A stretch of 64,000 nt of DNA from Tautonia sociabilis (GTDB lineage Bacteria > Planctomycetota > Planctomycetia > Isosphaerales > Isosphaeraceae), in contig NZ_RYZH01000003.1 of assembly GCF_003977685.1 (NCBI RefSeq), positions 163,023 through 227,022 on the forward strand, read 5' to 3'. The position numbers and the translations under genes are program-made. Of this stretch, positions 28,386 through 36,704 are shown one piece after another. The notes beneath the pieces were generated by a model, which worked only from the letters and a program-made list of their open reading frames with translations, searched no databases and was not told the DNA's origin. Every line of letters starts with the position of its first letter. The stretch's first letter is position 1.

Positions 28386-28745
28386 GTGGAAATCGAATTG
28401 CTCAAAATGCTCCCCGGCGGAGGCAGCGTCGCGGCGCTCATCGTGACCGTCATCCTGTTCCTGAAGCAACAGGAGAAGACCCAGAACGGCCTGACCCAGA
28501 TCACCGAAACGTTCAACAGCCGGGTGGCCTCGGCCCAGGCCTCCTTCCAGGAGCAGATCAACCGTCTGATGGGCCAGAACGCCGAGAACCAGAAACTCTA
28601 CCAGGAGCAGATCCAGGGGCTCATCGACGGCCACCTGGAGGTTTCTCGGGAGACGGTCGCCGCACTGAAGTCGCTGGAGGCGGCTGTCCATGAACTCCAG
28701 TCTAGAAACCATCCGCCTTCCATGCGGATGGCCTCGAGCCGATGA
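28386..28745 (+). CDS. small membrane-anchored coiled-coil protein
   Basis: 119 residues, not recognised as a named family. The N-terminus carries one membrane segment (GGSVAALIVTVILFL, about residues 11-26), followed by a long Gln/Glu-rich helix with heptad-like spacing (FQEQINRLMGQNAENQKLYQ and further). GTG at 28386 is chosen because GGAGAG lies about 9 bases upstream; a GTG at 28332 is also open but without a ribosome site. The topology recalls small scaffolding or tethering proteins. It ends in a short gap with the convergent cysteine-desulfurase gene, filled by a hairpin. Confidence 0.6.
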   Translation: MEIELLKMLPGGGSVAALIVTVILFLKQQEKTQNGLTQITETFNSRVASAQASFQEQINRLMGQNAENQKLYQEQIQGLIDGHLEVSRETVAALKSLEAAVHELQSRNHPPSMRMASSR

Positions 28746-28750
28746 CCTCG

Positions 28751-28801
28751 GCCCGCCCCGTGGCCGATTCCGGCTGCGGGGCGGGCTCTCGGCGAGAGCC
28801 C
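28751..28801. terminator. overlapping hairpins between convergent genes
   Basis: 28751-28766 pairs with 28771-28786: 16 base pairs including two G-T wobbles around a 4-base loop. A second perfect 8-bp hairpin (28783-28790 with 28794-28801) overlaps its right arm. The pair sits between the stops of the coiled-coil gene and the cysteine desulfurase, so it probably ends both transcripts. No U-tract. Confidence 0.6.
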
Positions 28802-28809
28802 TCGACACG

Positions 28810-29967
28810 TCACCGCTGCCCGAGGTTTCCGGCCGCCCTCCGGACTGCCTCGACGATCCTCACCGCCGCCTCGTCCACCTCCGCTGCCGTCGTCGTCGCC
28901 CCGAAGCTGAACCGAACCGACGACCGCAGGCGATCCCCCGGGACTCCCATCGCCACCAGGATCGGAGACGGCCGGCTCGACCCGCTCGCGCACGCCGAGC
29001 CGAACGAGGCCGCCACCCCCAGCAGATCGAGCTGCATCAGCAGGCCATCCGGATCCACCCCCGGGAAGCCGACATGCACCGTCTGGGGCAGGCGAGCCGA
29101 CGGGTCGTCCGGCCCGGTCCTCACGACCGCCTCCCTCCCCAGCCCGTCCACCAGAGCCCGCTCCAGCCGATCCCGCAACACGGCCCAGCGCCGGGTCCGC
29201 TCCTCCCGTTCCCGATCCCAGCGCTCCAGCGCCGCGGCCAGGCCGACCGCCAGCGCCACCGCCTGGGTCCCCGGCCGGCGTCCCTTCTGCTGCCCCCCTC
29301 CGAAGAGCAGCGGCTCCGGCTCGATGCCCGGGCGCACCAGGAGCACTCCCACCCCGACCGGCCCGTGGAACTTGTGGGCGCTGGCGGCCAGCGAGGCCAC
29401 CCCGAGCCGCTTGAAGTCGACCGGGATCCGGCCCACCGCCTGAACCGCGTCGGTGTGCACCGGCACCCCCAGCCTCCCGGCCCGATCAGCCAGCCGGCCG
29501 ACGTCCTGGATCACTCCCGTCTCGTTCTGCGCCAGGATCAGGGTCGCCAGCCGGGTCCCCGGCCGGAGCCGGTCGGCCATCGCGTCCGGATCGACCCGGC
29601 CGTCGGCCGACACTGCCGCCCGATCGACCTCGAACCCCTCCCGCTCCAGGAGGTCCACCGCCTCGGCCACCGCGGGATGCTCGATCGGGCTGGTCACGAG
29701 ATGCCCGGGGCGTCTCCTCCCCGAGAGGCCGAGCACGGCGAGGTTGTTGGCCTCGGTCCCCCCCGAGGTGAAGATCACTCCCGAGGGATCGGCATTGAGC
29801 ACGCGAGCGACCGTCTCCCGGGCCTCCTCCAGCGCCCGTCTTGGCCCCCGAGCGAAGCCGTGCCGGCTGTCGGGATTCCCTGGGGCCAGCCAGTGGGGCC
29901 GCATGGCCTCAAGCACGTCCGGGTCGATCGGCGACGAGGCATTATGATCCAGGTAGATGGGCCTCAT
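28810..29967 (-). CDS. cysteine desulfurase (NifS/IscS family)
   Basis: 385 residues, PLP-dependent; releases sulfur from cysteine for Fe-S clusters or thiolated tRNA. Seen: YLDHNASSPIDPDVLEAM, FTSGGTEANNLAVLG, HTDAVQAVGRIPVD, the PLP Lys in SAHKFHGPVGVG (about K199), and the persulfide Cys in FGSACASGSS (about C326). The CASGSS loop with a long following stretch resembles group I (IscS/NifS). No iscU, sufE or mnmA gene is next to it. A 67-residue membrane protein lies 47 bases upstream on the same strand. The ATG at 29967 opens right at the conserved N-terminus. Confidence 0.94.
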   Translation of the reverse strand: MRPIYLDHNASSPIDPDVLEAMRPHWLAPGNPDSRHGFARGPRRALEEARETVARVLNADPSGVIFTSGGTEANNLAVLGLSGRRRPGHLVTSPIEHPAVAEAVDLLEREGFEVDRAAVSADGRVDPDAMADRLRPGTRLATLILAQNETGVIQDVGRLADRAGRLGVPVHTDAVQAVGRIPVDFKRLGVASLAASAHKFHGPVGVGVLLVRPGIEPEPLLFGGGQQKGRRPGTQAVALAVGLAAALERWDREREERTRRWAVLRDRLERALVDGLGREAVVRTGPDDPSARLPQTVHVGFPGVDPDGLLMQLDLLGVAASFGSACASGSSRPSPILVAMGVPGDRLRSSVRFSFGATTTAAEVDEAAVRIVEAVRRAAGNLGQR

Positions 29968-30014
29968 GCTACGACTCGCCCCTCGAGCCCCGGGACGATC
30001 CCGAAGCGTGCCGA

Positions 30015-30218
30015 TCAGCCCAGGGCCCGCAGCGTGAGGAGGAGCCCGAACCCGAACAGCGGGGCTCCGAGCAGCATCCAGGGCCCAGCCAGCAGGGCCG
30101 CCCCCACCACCATCAGGCCAAACCCGAGCGCCAGGGACGACAACCGCCCCAGCAGGTCGAAGGCCGAGGCCAGCACCCGGAACGGCAGCGTCATGACCTG
30201 GACGATCGCGCCGAACAT
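30015..30218 (-). CDS. small two-helix membrane protein
   Basis: 67 residues, mostly hydrophobic: SLALGFGLMVVGAALLAGPWMLLGAPLFGFGLLLTL suggests two membrane helices with a tight turn after an amphipathic N-terminal helix. Not recognised. It lies upstream of the cysteine desulfurase in the same direction with a 47-base gap, so they may be co-transcribed. The ATG at 30218 is chosen because upstream codons in frame look non-coding. It could be a chance hydrophobic frame, but codon use agrees with neighbours. Confidence 0.55.
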   Translation of the reverse strand: MFGAIVQVMTLPFRVLASAFDLLGRLSSLALGFGLMVVGAALLAGPWMLLGAPLFGFGLLLTLRALG

Positions 30219-30605
30219 ACGACCGATCCTAGCCGATCCCCGGCTAGATCGGGAGGCATTCCCGGCAGCGACTCGCCCCCGGAATCGACCCGAACCTCGC
30301 CCCGACCGGGTTGGGGGCCCCGGCCTCGGCTCGGCGGTGATGCTCGGCGGCGTCTTCGTGGCCATCTCGGGAGCACTCCTCGAGGGGCGGTACGATTCCG
30401 AGCCGGCTCCTCGGACCACCGACGCGACGGCGCTCTCCTGCCCATCGGCTATCCGCCGGCTGGACTTGCGACCATTCTCCGAATCTGCTACTCAACATGA
30501 TCGAAACCTGGAGTCGTATTCGATCGGGATCGTGGAAGCTTGAGTCGCCGGCCCCCGGTGGGAGCCCAGTGTCCCCGACCGGAGGGATCGGGCAGGGAGG
30601 CCGCC
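30219..30605. promoter_or_regulatory. divergent intergenic region
   Basis: 387 bases between divergent genes; promoters for both are expected. The right end carries AGGGAGG, the ribosome site of the next gene. A 67-codon frame at 30340-30543 is not supported. The stretch around 30470-30540 is visibly lower in GC than its flanks, as expected of a promoter region. Confidence 0.4.
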
Positions 30606-31568
30606 GTGCGACAGAGCCTGTTCGCCTTGCTCCTCATTCTCGCGGCGTTCTCCGGAGGGGCCGTGGTCAACGGACCGGGCCTCGACTGGGTTCGCCAGCA
30701 ACTCGCCGCGATGGACGCACCGGTCGGCGGTACCCCGGCGGCCCCCGATGATGACCCCGTCGCTCCCGAGGTTTCGGTCCCGGAGGACTCGGGCCCGCTC
30801 TCGGAATCGGCGATGCCTTCCCAGGAGGCCGAGTCGAACCCCCTCCCGGTGGCCGGGCAGTCCCCGTTCGCGTCCAGGCCAGCGGACCGACCGGCTTTGC
30901 CCGCTTCTGCCGCCGACCCCGAGTCCGATCCGGAGGACGGTTCGTCGACCATTCGGGCTCCTCGGGGGCCCTCGATCGCTTCGACCGCCTCCGCGGACGG
31001 ATCGCCGCTCACCGAGCCTTCCCCCTCGGGGAAAGGCGCCCCGATTCCTCCTCCGTCGCTGCTCGAAGCGGCCCGTTCCCGTCTTCCGAAACGCTTCGTC
31101 TCCCAGGTGACCGAGCAGCCCGCAACCCCTGACGCCGCCGGCGAAGCAAGTCCCGAGACCACTCGGGCCGAAGAGTCCCCTCGACCCGATTGGTCCGACG
31201 CTCCCGACTCGACCGCCCCGGCCCACGCGGTCCTTCCCGGATCGAGCCCGGTCGTTGAGGGAGGCTCCTCGCCCTCCGACGAGGTCGATCCCGGCGTGCG
31301 GCTCGCCTCGGGGAAGGACGACACCCCGGCGAAGAACGCCGCCAGCGAGTGGTCCGAAATCCGGCGCCGCATGGAGGAACTCGGCGTCGGACGGTTCTGG
31401 GTCGAGGGGGAGTTCGGCGGGCCCGTCACCTTCCGATGCGTCGTCCCCGTGATCGGCGACCGGGCCGTCTCCCAGCACTTCGAGGCCGAGGGTCAGGATC
31501 TCGTCTCGGCGGCGCAGGATGCCCTCCGTCGCATCGCGCTCTGGCGGGCCACCGAGCCCGCTTCCTAA
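30606..31568 (+). CDS. membrane-anchored or secreted protein with long disordered region
   Basis: 320 residues, not recognised. An N-terminal hydrophobic segment (SLFALLLILAAFSGGAVV) is a signal anchor or signal peptide. Residues about 40-235 are low-complexity, rich in Pro, Ser, Ala, Glu and Asp, and probably disordered. The last 75 residues look folded: WSEIRRRMEELGVGRFWVEG, then FRCVVPVIGDRAVSQHFEAEG and a final helix; this end resembles a small conserved planctomycete domain. GTG at 30606 is chosen because AGGGAGG lies 5-6 bases upstream. A 6-bp hairpin follows the stop directly. Confidence 0.65.
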   Translation: MRQSLFALLLILAAFSGGAVVNGPGLDWVRQQLAAMDAPVGGTPAAPDDDPVAPEVSVPEDSGPLSESAMPSQEAESNPLPVAGQSPFASRPADRPALPASAADPESDPEDGSSTIRAPRGPSIASTASADGSPLTEPSPSGKGAPIPPPSLLEAARSRLPKRFVSQVTEQPATPDAAGEASPETTRAEESPRPDWSDAPDSTAPAHAVLPGSSPVVEGGSSPSDEVDPGVRLASGKDDTPAKNAASEWSEIRRRMEELGVGRFWVEGEFGGPVTFRCVVPVIGDRAVSQHFEAEGQDLVSAAQDALRRIALWRATEPAS

Positions 31569-31569
31569 T

Positions 31570-31586
31570 CCTCCCCGATCGGGAGG
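31570..31586 (+). terminator. hairpin right after stop codon
   Basis: CCTCCC (31570-31575) and GGGAGG (31581-31586) with a 5-base loop, starting two bases after TAA. Followed by CTTCGCG, no U-tract. Confidence 0.45.
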
Positions 31587-31777
31587 CTTCGCGATCTGAT
31601 GCCGACGATCGTGGAAGACCGACCGATGGCATGAGGAGGCCCCGGATCGTCGTTCTTCCGGGGGATTCGGGCGCACGCATCGCTCCTCGATCGGCCGGAG
31701 GCGCTCCCCAGTGGGGCCGGCCCGATCGGAGATCGAGTTTGGGCCTGCCGAGTTTGCGGGGGGCCCCGGAGAAAATG

Positions 31778-31802
31778 ACCGCAAGGAAATGGTCCCTGCG
31801 GT
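31778..31802 (+). promoter_or_regulatory. inverted repeat just upstream of ECF sigma start
   Basis: ACCGCAAGG (31778-31786) and CCCTGCGGT (31794-31802) are inverted repeats with one mismatch and a 7-base spacer, ending 15 bases before the sigma-factor ATG. It may be an operator or an mRNA hairpin that influences translation. Confidence 0.35.
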
Positions 31803-31817
31803 AACGTTCTCCTCGTC

Positions 31818-32396
31818 ATGGCCGCGACGCCCCCCACCCCGCTCCCGATCGAATCCCCTGCCGGGCCGACCGCCATCGACTGGGCGGCCGCGCTGGCGGA
31901 GCATGGTCGATGGCTCCGGACCGTGATCCGGGCCCGACTGGGAGAGCCCGAGGGGGTCGACGAGGTCCTGCAGGAGGTTTCTCTGGCCGCCGTGGCCCAG
32001 CGGGCTCCGCTGGCCGATCCTTCTCGGGTGGGGGGCTGGCTCTACCGGCTGGCCGTCCGGCACTCGTTGCTCTATCGGCGGGCCCAGGGCCGCCGACGGA
32101 AGCTGGTCGGCCGCTATGCCCGAGAGGCCGCCGACCGAGACGGTCACGATACGCCCGACCCGCTCTCCTGGCTTCTCTCCGAGGAACGCGATTGGCTGGT
32201 ACGCCGGGCGGTTGACGAGCTTCCGGCCCGGGACCGAGAGCTGCTGCTCCTGAAGTACACCGAAGATTGGTCCTGCCGAGACCTGGCCGACCGGCTCGGA
32301 CTCTCCGAATCGGCCGTCGAGGCCCGACTGCACCGCGCCCGGGTCCGACTCCGGTCCCGGCTCGACCGCCTCATGCGCCCCGGAGCCTCCGACTGA
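31818..32396 (+). CDS. ECF RNA polymerase sigma factor
   Basis: 192 residues. Region 2 is recognisable (LRTVIRARLGEPEGVDEVLQEVSLAAVAQ, then RVGGWLYRLAVRHSLLYRR); region 4 is very clear: LPARDRELLLLKYTEDWSCRDLADRLGLSESAVEARLHRARVRL. It heads a cluster with a membrane anti-sigma-like protein (63 bases on) and a double-PDZ protein. An inverted repeat lies directly upstream of the start. Target genes are unknown; self-control of the cluster is the usual arrangement. Confidence 0.92.
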   Translation: MAATPPTPLPIESPAGPTAIDWAAALAEHGRWLRTVIRARLGEPEGVDEVLQEVSLAAVAQRAPLADPSRVGGWLYRLAVRHSLLYRRAQGRRRKLVGRYAREAADRDGHDTPDPLSWLLSEERDWLVRRAVDELPARDRELLLLKYTEDWSCRDLADRLGLSESAVEARLHRARVRLRSRLDRLMRPGASD

Positions 32397-32459
32397 ACCG
32401 CCTCCGGCCCCGTTGCCGGACGACCGCCCGGACCGCCGCCCCCGCGGCGAGCACGACCG

Positions 32460-33230
32460 ATGGACTCGAACCGAACCCCCCTCGACGTCGCTCCCGAGCA
32501 GTTCGACCTACTGGTCGACGGCTCCCTCCCCGAGGCCGAGCGCCGGGAGCTCCTGATCCGCCTCGACTCCTCGCCCGACGGCTGGCGCCGCTGCGCCCTC
32601 GCCTTCCTGGAGGCGCAGGCCTGGAGGGCCGCCCTCGGTTCGATCGCCGACCGCGAGCGATGCGATCGTGAGCCCATCACGCCCTCCCCCCACCCCGGGT
32701 TGCGATTCCGACTCGCCCCGGTGGCCCTGGCGGCGGGGATCTCCCTGGCCGCCTTCCTGATCGGTCGAGCCTCGGTCGGCCCGGAGAGGCCCCGGGTGGA
32801 CGATCACTTGGCCGAACTGCCCCGGTCGGAGACGGTTACGCCCCCGACCCCCGATTCCAGGTCCGATCCCTCCCCCGACCCGACCGATCGCTCCGTCGCC
32901 GCGCTCGATCCGGCCGGCCAACCGGACGACCCCGCCGTCTCGGAGCCCCCGATCCGAGCGATCGGCTTCCTTGACCTCCCCACGGCTGACGACCCCGAAG
33001 CTCCCGTCGTTCAGCTCCCGGTCCTCTCCGGCCCGGGCATCGATGACCGCTGGCTCCGAGACCAGCCCCCGTTCGTCCCCGCCCGGGTCTGGCGCGATTG
33101 GAAACGCCAGGGCTTCGACGTTGAACTCCAGCGCCGGCTCGTCTCCGTCCAGCTTGACGACTCCGGCCGCTACCTCACCATCCCCGTCGACGAGGTGATG
33201 CTCCGATCCCCCCCCCGCACGACGTATTGA
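32460..33230 (+). CDS. putative anti-sigma membrane protein
   Basis: 256 residues. N-terminal soluble part with FDLLVDGSLPEAERRELLIRLD and WRRCALAFLEAQAWR, the zinc-less anti-sigma-like pattern common in planctomycetes. One membrane helix (VALAAGISLAAFLIGRASVG, about residues 89-108) follows, then an acidic Pro/Ser-rich stretch and a C-terminal folded part with RLVSVQLDDSGRYLTIPVDEV. Its position directly after an ECF sigma gene supports the role; the pairing is inferred. A strong hairpin lies between it and the PDZ gene. Confidence 0.7.
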   Translation: MDSNRTPLDVAPEQFDLLVDGSLPEAERRELLIRLDSSPDGWRRCALAFLEAQAWRAALGSIADRERCDREPITPSPHPGLRFRLAPVALAAGISLAAFLIGRASVGPERPRVDDHLAELPRSETVTPPTPDSRSDPSPDPTDRSVAALDPAGQPDDPAVSEPPIRAIGFLDLPTADDPEAPVVQLPVLSGPGIDDRWLRDQPPFVPARVWRDWKRQGFDVELQRRLVSVQLDDSGRYLTIPVDEVMLRSPPRTTY

Positions 33231-33314
33231 GGCCAGTTCTCATGGACGGCCTCCCCTGCTCGTCGGGTGGGTCCTCGCGCTGCGCTCCAGGACCGCCTCA
33301 TCCCGGAGGTTCGA

Positions 33315-33344
33315 CGGCGGGGCTCGCTGAGGGGAGCCCCGCCG
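33315..33344 (+). terminator. hairpin between anti-sigma and PDZ genes
   Basis: CGGCGGGGCTC (33315-33325) and GAGCCCCGCCG (33334-33344), a perfect 11-bp stem with an 8-base loop, in the 280-base gap. No U-tract. It could be a terminator that separates the PDZ gene, or an attenuator that lowers its expression relative to sigma/anti-sigma. Confidence 0.5.
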
Positions 33345-33510
33345 AGGACCAGCTCGGGCGGGCGCCGGTCGACTCGCACAGGTCCCGCCTCGGGCAATCG
33401 AGGCGATCCCCTTCGGGGAACGATCGGGCTCTGTTCTGGCCCGTCTTTCCCTGATCCGAAGCCGCGGCGCGAGGGTCGTCGCGGCCATCCACCCCAATGG
33501 AGAACGACTG

Positions 33511-34650
33511 ATGACACTCGGCCAACTCCTCCGCCCGTCGCTGATCCTCGGCCTGGCCGTCGTGCCGGCCGGGTTCGCCCTCGGCCAGGAGGGGGAACAC
33601 TCCTCCCCCGATCGCCTCCAGGTCCGCCGGTTTCGGTTCGAGCGGATCGATCCCCAGCAGAAGGATGAGCTAGGCGAGTCGATCCGCCGTCAGTTCGAGC
33701 GGAGCTTCCCCATGAGTCCCGAGGGGGGCCTCCGGTTCTTCGGGCCCGGCCAGATGGGGCAATTCCGGTTCGAGCTCGACGGGGAGTCGGTCCTCGGCCT
33801 GACCCTCCGGCCCGCCCCGGAGGTGCTTCGCTCCCACCTCGACCTGCCGGAGGGGGGAGGACTGGTCGTCTCGAATGTTGCCGAGGACAGCCCGGCCAAG
33901 GGGACGATCGAGGAGAATGACATCCTGCTTCGGGTCGGCGAGACCACCCTCTCCGAGCCCTCCGACCTCTCCGAGGCCCTTGAAGCGGCCGAAGGGGACA
34001 CCCTCGCGATCACCTTGCTCCGCAAGGGAGAGGAGCGGACGGTCGAGGTGGAGCGCCCCAGAGCCGATGCCCCGCAGGGCGAGCGTTATGTGATCGGCGT
34101 CACGATCGAGGCTCCCGACGACGCCGTCCGCGCGCAGCTCGGACTGCCGGAGGGCCAGGGCGTGATCGTCATGAGCGTCTCCCCCGATAGCGCCGCGGCG
34201 GAGGCCGGCCTGAAGCCCAACGACATCCTCGTCACGCTGGGCGGCGAGCCGATCGTCGGCGCCCGGGAGCTGTCCGAGCAGGTTCAGGAGAACGGCGCCA
34301 AGCCGGTCGAACTGACAATCATCCGGGACGGCGAGGAGACGACCGTCGAGGTCACTCCGCGCAAGGCCCCCGCCCCGCCGGTTCCCCCCGCCCCTCCCGG
34401 AGTGCCCGAAGGGTTCCGCTTCTTCGGCCCTGGCGTCATGATCGACCCCGAGGGGAACGTGCTCCGACCGGGTCCCGGCGGCGCGATGCAGCCTCGCTCC
34501 TTCGTCTTCCCCGGCCAGGTGTCTCCCGAACTGGAGCGCAAGCTCGACGACGTCCTCAAGCAGCTCGACCAGCTTCGCCAGGAGCTCGAAGACCTCAAGC
34601 AAACCCGCCCCGATCGCCGCGACCGAGGCCGAGACGGGGATCGGGGCTGA
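33511..34650 (+). CDS. secreted protein with two PDZ domains
   Basis: 379 residues. Signal peptide (LLRPSLILGLAVVPAGFALGQ). Two PDZ domains in tandem: about 100-180 (GGLVVSNVAEDSPAKGTIEENDILLRVG) and about 190-285 (GQGVIVMSVSPDSAAAEAGLKPND). A Pro-rich linker follows (APAPPVPPAPPGVPEGF) and a C-terminal coiled coil (LERKLDDVLKQLDQLRQELED). No protease domain is present, so it is not a DegP-type enzyme; it probably binds peptides or C-termini of envelope proteins. It follows an ECF sigma/anti-sigma pair, suggesting an envelope-stress link. The start ATG follows GGAGAACGACTG. Confidence 0.82.
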   Translation: MTLGQLLRPSLILGLAVVPAGFALGQEGEHSSPDRLQVRRFRFERIDPQQKDELGESIRRQFERSFPMSPEGGLRFFGPGQMGQFRFELDGESVLGLTLRPAPEVLRSHLDLPEGGGLVVSNVAEDSPAKGTIEENDILLRVGETTLSEPSDLSEALEAAEGDTLAITLLRKGEERTVEVERPRADAPQGERYVIGVTIEAPDDAVRAQLGLPEGQGVIVMSVSPDSAAAEAGLKPNDILVTLGGEPIVGARELSEQVQENGAKPVELTIIRDGEETTVEVTPRKAPAPPVPPAPPGVPEGFRFFGPGVMIDPEGNVLRPGPGGAMQPRSFVFPGQVSPELERKLDDVLKQLDQLRQELEDLKQTRPDRRDRGRDGDRG

Positions 34651-34676
34651 GCCTCCCGGCGGTCCGATCAGTCCTC

Positions 34677-34710
34677 CTGGAGTCGATCACCCTCGGGTGA
34701 TCGACTCCAG
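34677..34710. terminator. perfect 15-bp hairpin at convergent junction, overlapping a stop codon
   Basis: CTGGAGTCGATCACC (34677-34691) and GGTGATCGACTCCAG (34696-34710) with loop CTCG. The 36-base gap between the PDZ gene and the beta-propeller gene holds only its left edge; the rest overlaps the last codons and stop (34687-34689) of the minus-strand gene. Likely a bidirectional terminator. Confidence 0.65.
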
Positions 34711-35943
34711 ATCGACGATGTAGAGCTGCCTCGTCGCGTCGACGTGGGCCGAGTCGATGCACGCCTTGGTCCCGTCCCGGTTCCACCTCGGGTGCAGGTC
34801 GCACCGGACGGGCCCGCTCAGCTCCGGGGTCAGGTAGAAGGAGCCGACCTCCACGCGCAGGTTGTCCTCCGGCCGGTAGACCATCAGCGTTTGCATCCGA
34901 TTGGCATCCGGGTACGTGTCGTTGAGGATCCAGCGGCGATCCGGCGAGTACGAACAATGCCCGTCCCGGGGCAGGACGTCCCGTCCCATCGGCTCGACGG
35001 TTCCTCGCTCGATGTCGAAGCGGTAGAAGGCATTCCCCTGATCGGGAGTCGTGCTCCAGGCGAGGATCGTGCGGTCGTCCTCCCAGTCGAAGTGGGAGAC
35101 CATGCCGGTGTCCTGGATCAGCCGGATGTCCGATCCGTCCGGCCGGGCGACGTACATCCGAGTGGCCCAGCGCGTCCCCGGCCTCCCCCAGCGGTGCAGG
35201 AAGATGAAGAACGTGCCCGAGGGGTTGAATTGCAGGTGGTTGAACCAGTGGTGCGCGTCGTCGGAGAACCGGTCGTCCGCCCGGTTCGAGGCCGCCCAGG
35301 ACAGCGGGATGATCAGCCGGTTCTCGCCGGTCGCGAGGTTCATCGCATAAATCCCGAGGTCCTCTGGCGCGGGGTCGTCGGGATGGGATTCCGGCAGCGC
35401 GTTGTAGCCGTAGCCGGGGCGGAGGCGATTCAGTCGATCGAAGTCGAGCGTCACGGCCGTCGAGCCGCTCGCGTCGATCGCATAAATCGGGCGAGGGAGC
35501 GTCCTCGACGTCCCGGAATGCACGTCCCGGATGATGGCGACATACCGATCGCCGTCCACCCCGTTGTAGATGATCTCCCGATCCGGTGCCGAACCGAGCC
35601 ACTGGAGCATCGTTCCCTGTTGCCACGACCACGCCGCCGTCCGATCGAGCGGGAGAAACCGATCGCCGTCCTCCAGGTCGATCATGCCAACGGTCAGCTC
35701 ATCACCCGGCGCCGGCTGATGATCGCAAAAGTCGATCTCCATGCCGAGCAGGAAGCGCCCCGTGGCGTCCCAGGGGCACTTGTCGTAATACCCGAAGAAA
35801 TGGGCCTTCGGTCCCCTCGTCACCGGCCGAACAGGCGCCTCGACCCGGACGACCTCGGCCGTCGCCGACCGGTCGAAGCTGGGGATCACCCCCGACGAGG
35901 CGGCGCCGGCGAGCAGGCGGAGGACGGTTCTTCGACTGGTCAT
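34687..35943 (-). CDS. Tat-exported beta-propeller protein
   Basis: 418 residues. Twin-arginine-type N-terminus (TSRRTVLRLLAGAASSGVI). The body has repeated WD40/TolB-like blades, for example GRFLLGMEIDF, HFDWEDDRTILAWSTT and HPRWNRDGTKACIDSAH. It also has the FFGYYDKCPWDATG and AWSWQQGTMLQWLG motifs of a widespread family related to oligogalacturonate-lyase-like propellers. No catalytic residues can be assigned, so enzyme or binding function is open. ATG at 35943 is chosen because the Tat motif follows at once. It converges on the PDZ gene and is divergent from the siroheme-type dehydrogenase. Confidence 0.72.
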   Translation of the reverse strand: MTSRRTVLRLLAGAASSGVIPSFDRSATAEVVRVEAPVRPVTRGPKAHFFGYYDKCPWDATGRFLLGMEIDFCDHQPAPGDELTVGMIDLEDGDRFLPLDRTAAWSWQQGTMLQWLGSAPDREIIYNGVDGDRYVAIIRDVHSGTSRTLPRPIYAIDASGSTAVTLDFDRLNRLRPGYGYNALPESHPDDPAPEDLGIYAMNLATGENRLIIPLSWAASNRADDRFSDDAHHWFNHLQFNPSGTFFIFLHRWGRPGTRWATRMYVARPDGSDIRLIQDTGMVSHFDWEDDRTILAWSTTPDQGNAFYRFDIERGTVEPMGRDVLPRDGHCSYSPDRRWILNDTYPDANRMQTLMVYRPEDNLRVEVGSFYLTPELSGPVRCDLHPRWNRDGTKACIDSAHVDATRQLYIVDLESITRG

Positions 35944-36062
35944 CGCGGTCGGCTCCTGGACTGGGATGGGGATCCTCCCCGCAGGATACGAGACGCTCCC
36001 TCCGAAGTCGACGAGGGCCCCGGTCCACAAACCCGATCGACTCCATCTCCGGCGATTGATCC

Positions 36063-36704
36063 ATGTGCGGTTATCCGATCATCCTCGACCTCTCGGGCCG
36101 TCGCGTCGCGGTTGTTGGTCTCGGCGCGGTGGGGAGGAGGAAGGCCCTGGGCCTGATCGAGGCCGGAGCGAAGGTGGTTGCCATCGATCCCGTCGGTTTC
36201 CCCGGCCCTCCACCTCCTGGGTTGACGATCCTCGCCGAGCCCTACCGGACCGAGCACCTCGAAGGTGCTCTGCTTGCCTTCGCCTCGGCGACGCCGGAGG
36301 TCAACCGCCTCGTCGTCGCCGATGCCCGACGGCTCGGGATCCTCGTCAACGCCGCCTCCGACCCGACCTCCGGTGACTTCTCGCTGCCGGCCGTTCATCG
36401 CGACGGGCCGCTGTTGCTGGCAGTCTCCACCGGAGGGGCCGGGCCGGCCCTGGCTGGCTCGCTCCGGGACCGGGCTGCTGTCGCCCTCGGACCCTCGGCC
36501 TCCGGGATGGCCCTTCTGCTGGCCGAGCTTCGGCCCCTGGCCCGGTCCCGCATCCCCAACGCGACGACCCGCCGCCGCCTCTTCCGCCGGTGGGCCGACC
36601 CCTCCTGGCTCGATCGCTGGGCCGCCGACGGCCCCGAGGCCGTCCGCTCCCTCCTGATCGACTCGATCGACCACGCCGCCTTCGGGGGGGACGACCCCTC
36701 TTAG
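36063..36704 (+). CDS. precorrin-2 dehydrogenase/sirohydrochlorin ferrochelatase-like protein
   Basis: 213 residues, matching the N-terminal (Met8/CysG-B) part of siroheme synthase. Seen: PIILDLSGRRVAVVGLGAVGRRKALGLIEAGAKV, a Rossmann NAD-binding fold; then FASATPEVNRLVVADARRLGILVNAASDPTSGDFSLPAVHRDGPLLLAVSTGGAGPALAG, the active-site block. It oxidises precorrin-2 to sirohydrochlorin and may insert iron. The methyltransferase half is absent and no other tetrapyrrole gene is adjacent. The ATG at 36063 has no strong ribosome site but family similarity begins within five residues. Confidence 0.88.
   Translation: MCGYPIILDLSGRRVAVVGLGAVGRRKALGLIEAGAKVVAIDPVGFPGPPPPGLTILAEPYRTEHLEGALLAFASATPEVNRLVVADARRLGILVNAASDPTSGDFSLPAVHRDGPLLLAVSTGGAGPALAGSLRDRAAVALGPSASGMALLLAELRPLARSRIPNATTRRRLFRRWADPSWLDRWAADGPEAVRSLLIDSIDHAAFGGDDPS

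Noticed and set aside
30340..30543. 67-codon plus-strand frame in a divergent promoter region
   Set aside because: A short hydrophobic start but no ribosome site, and it overlaps the expected promoters.
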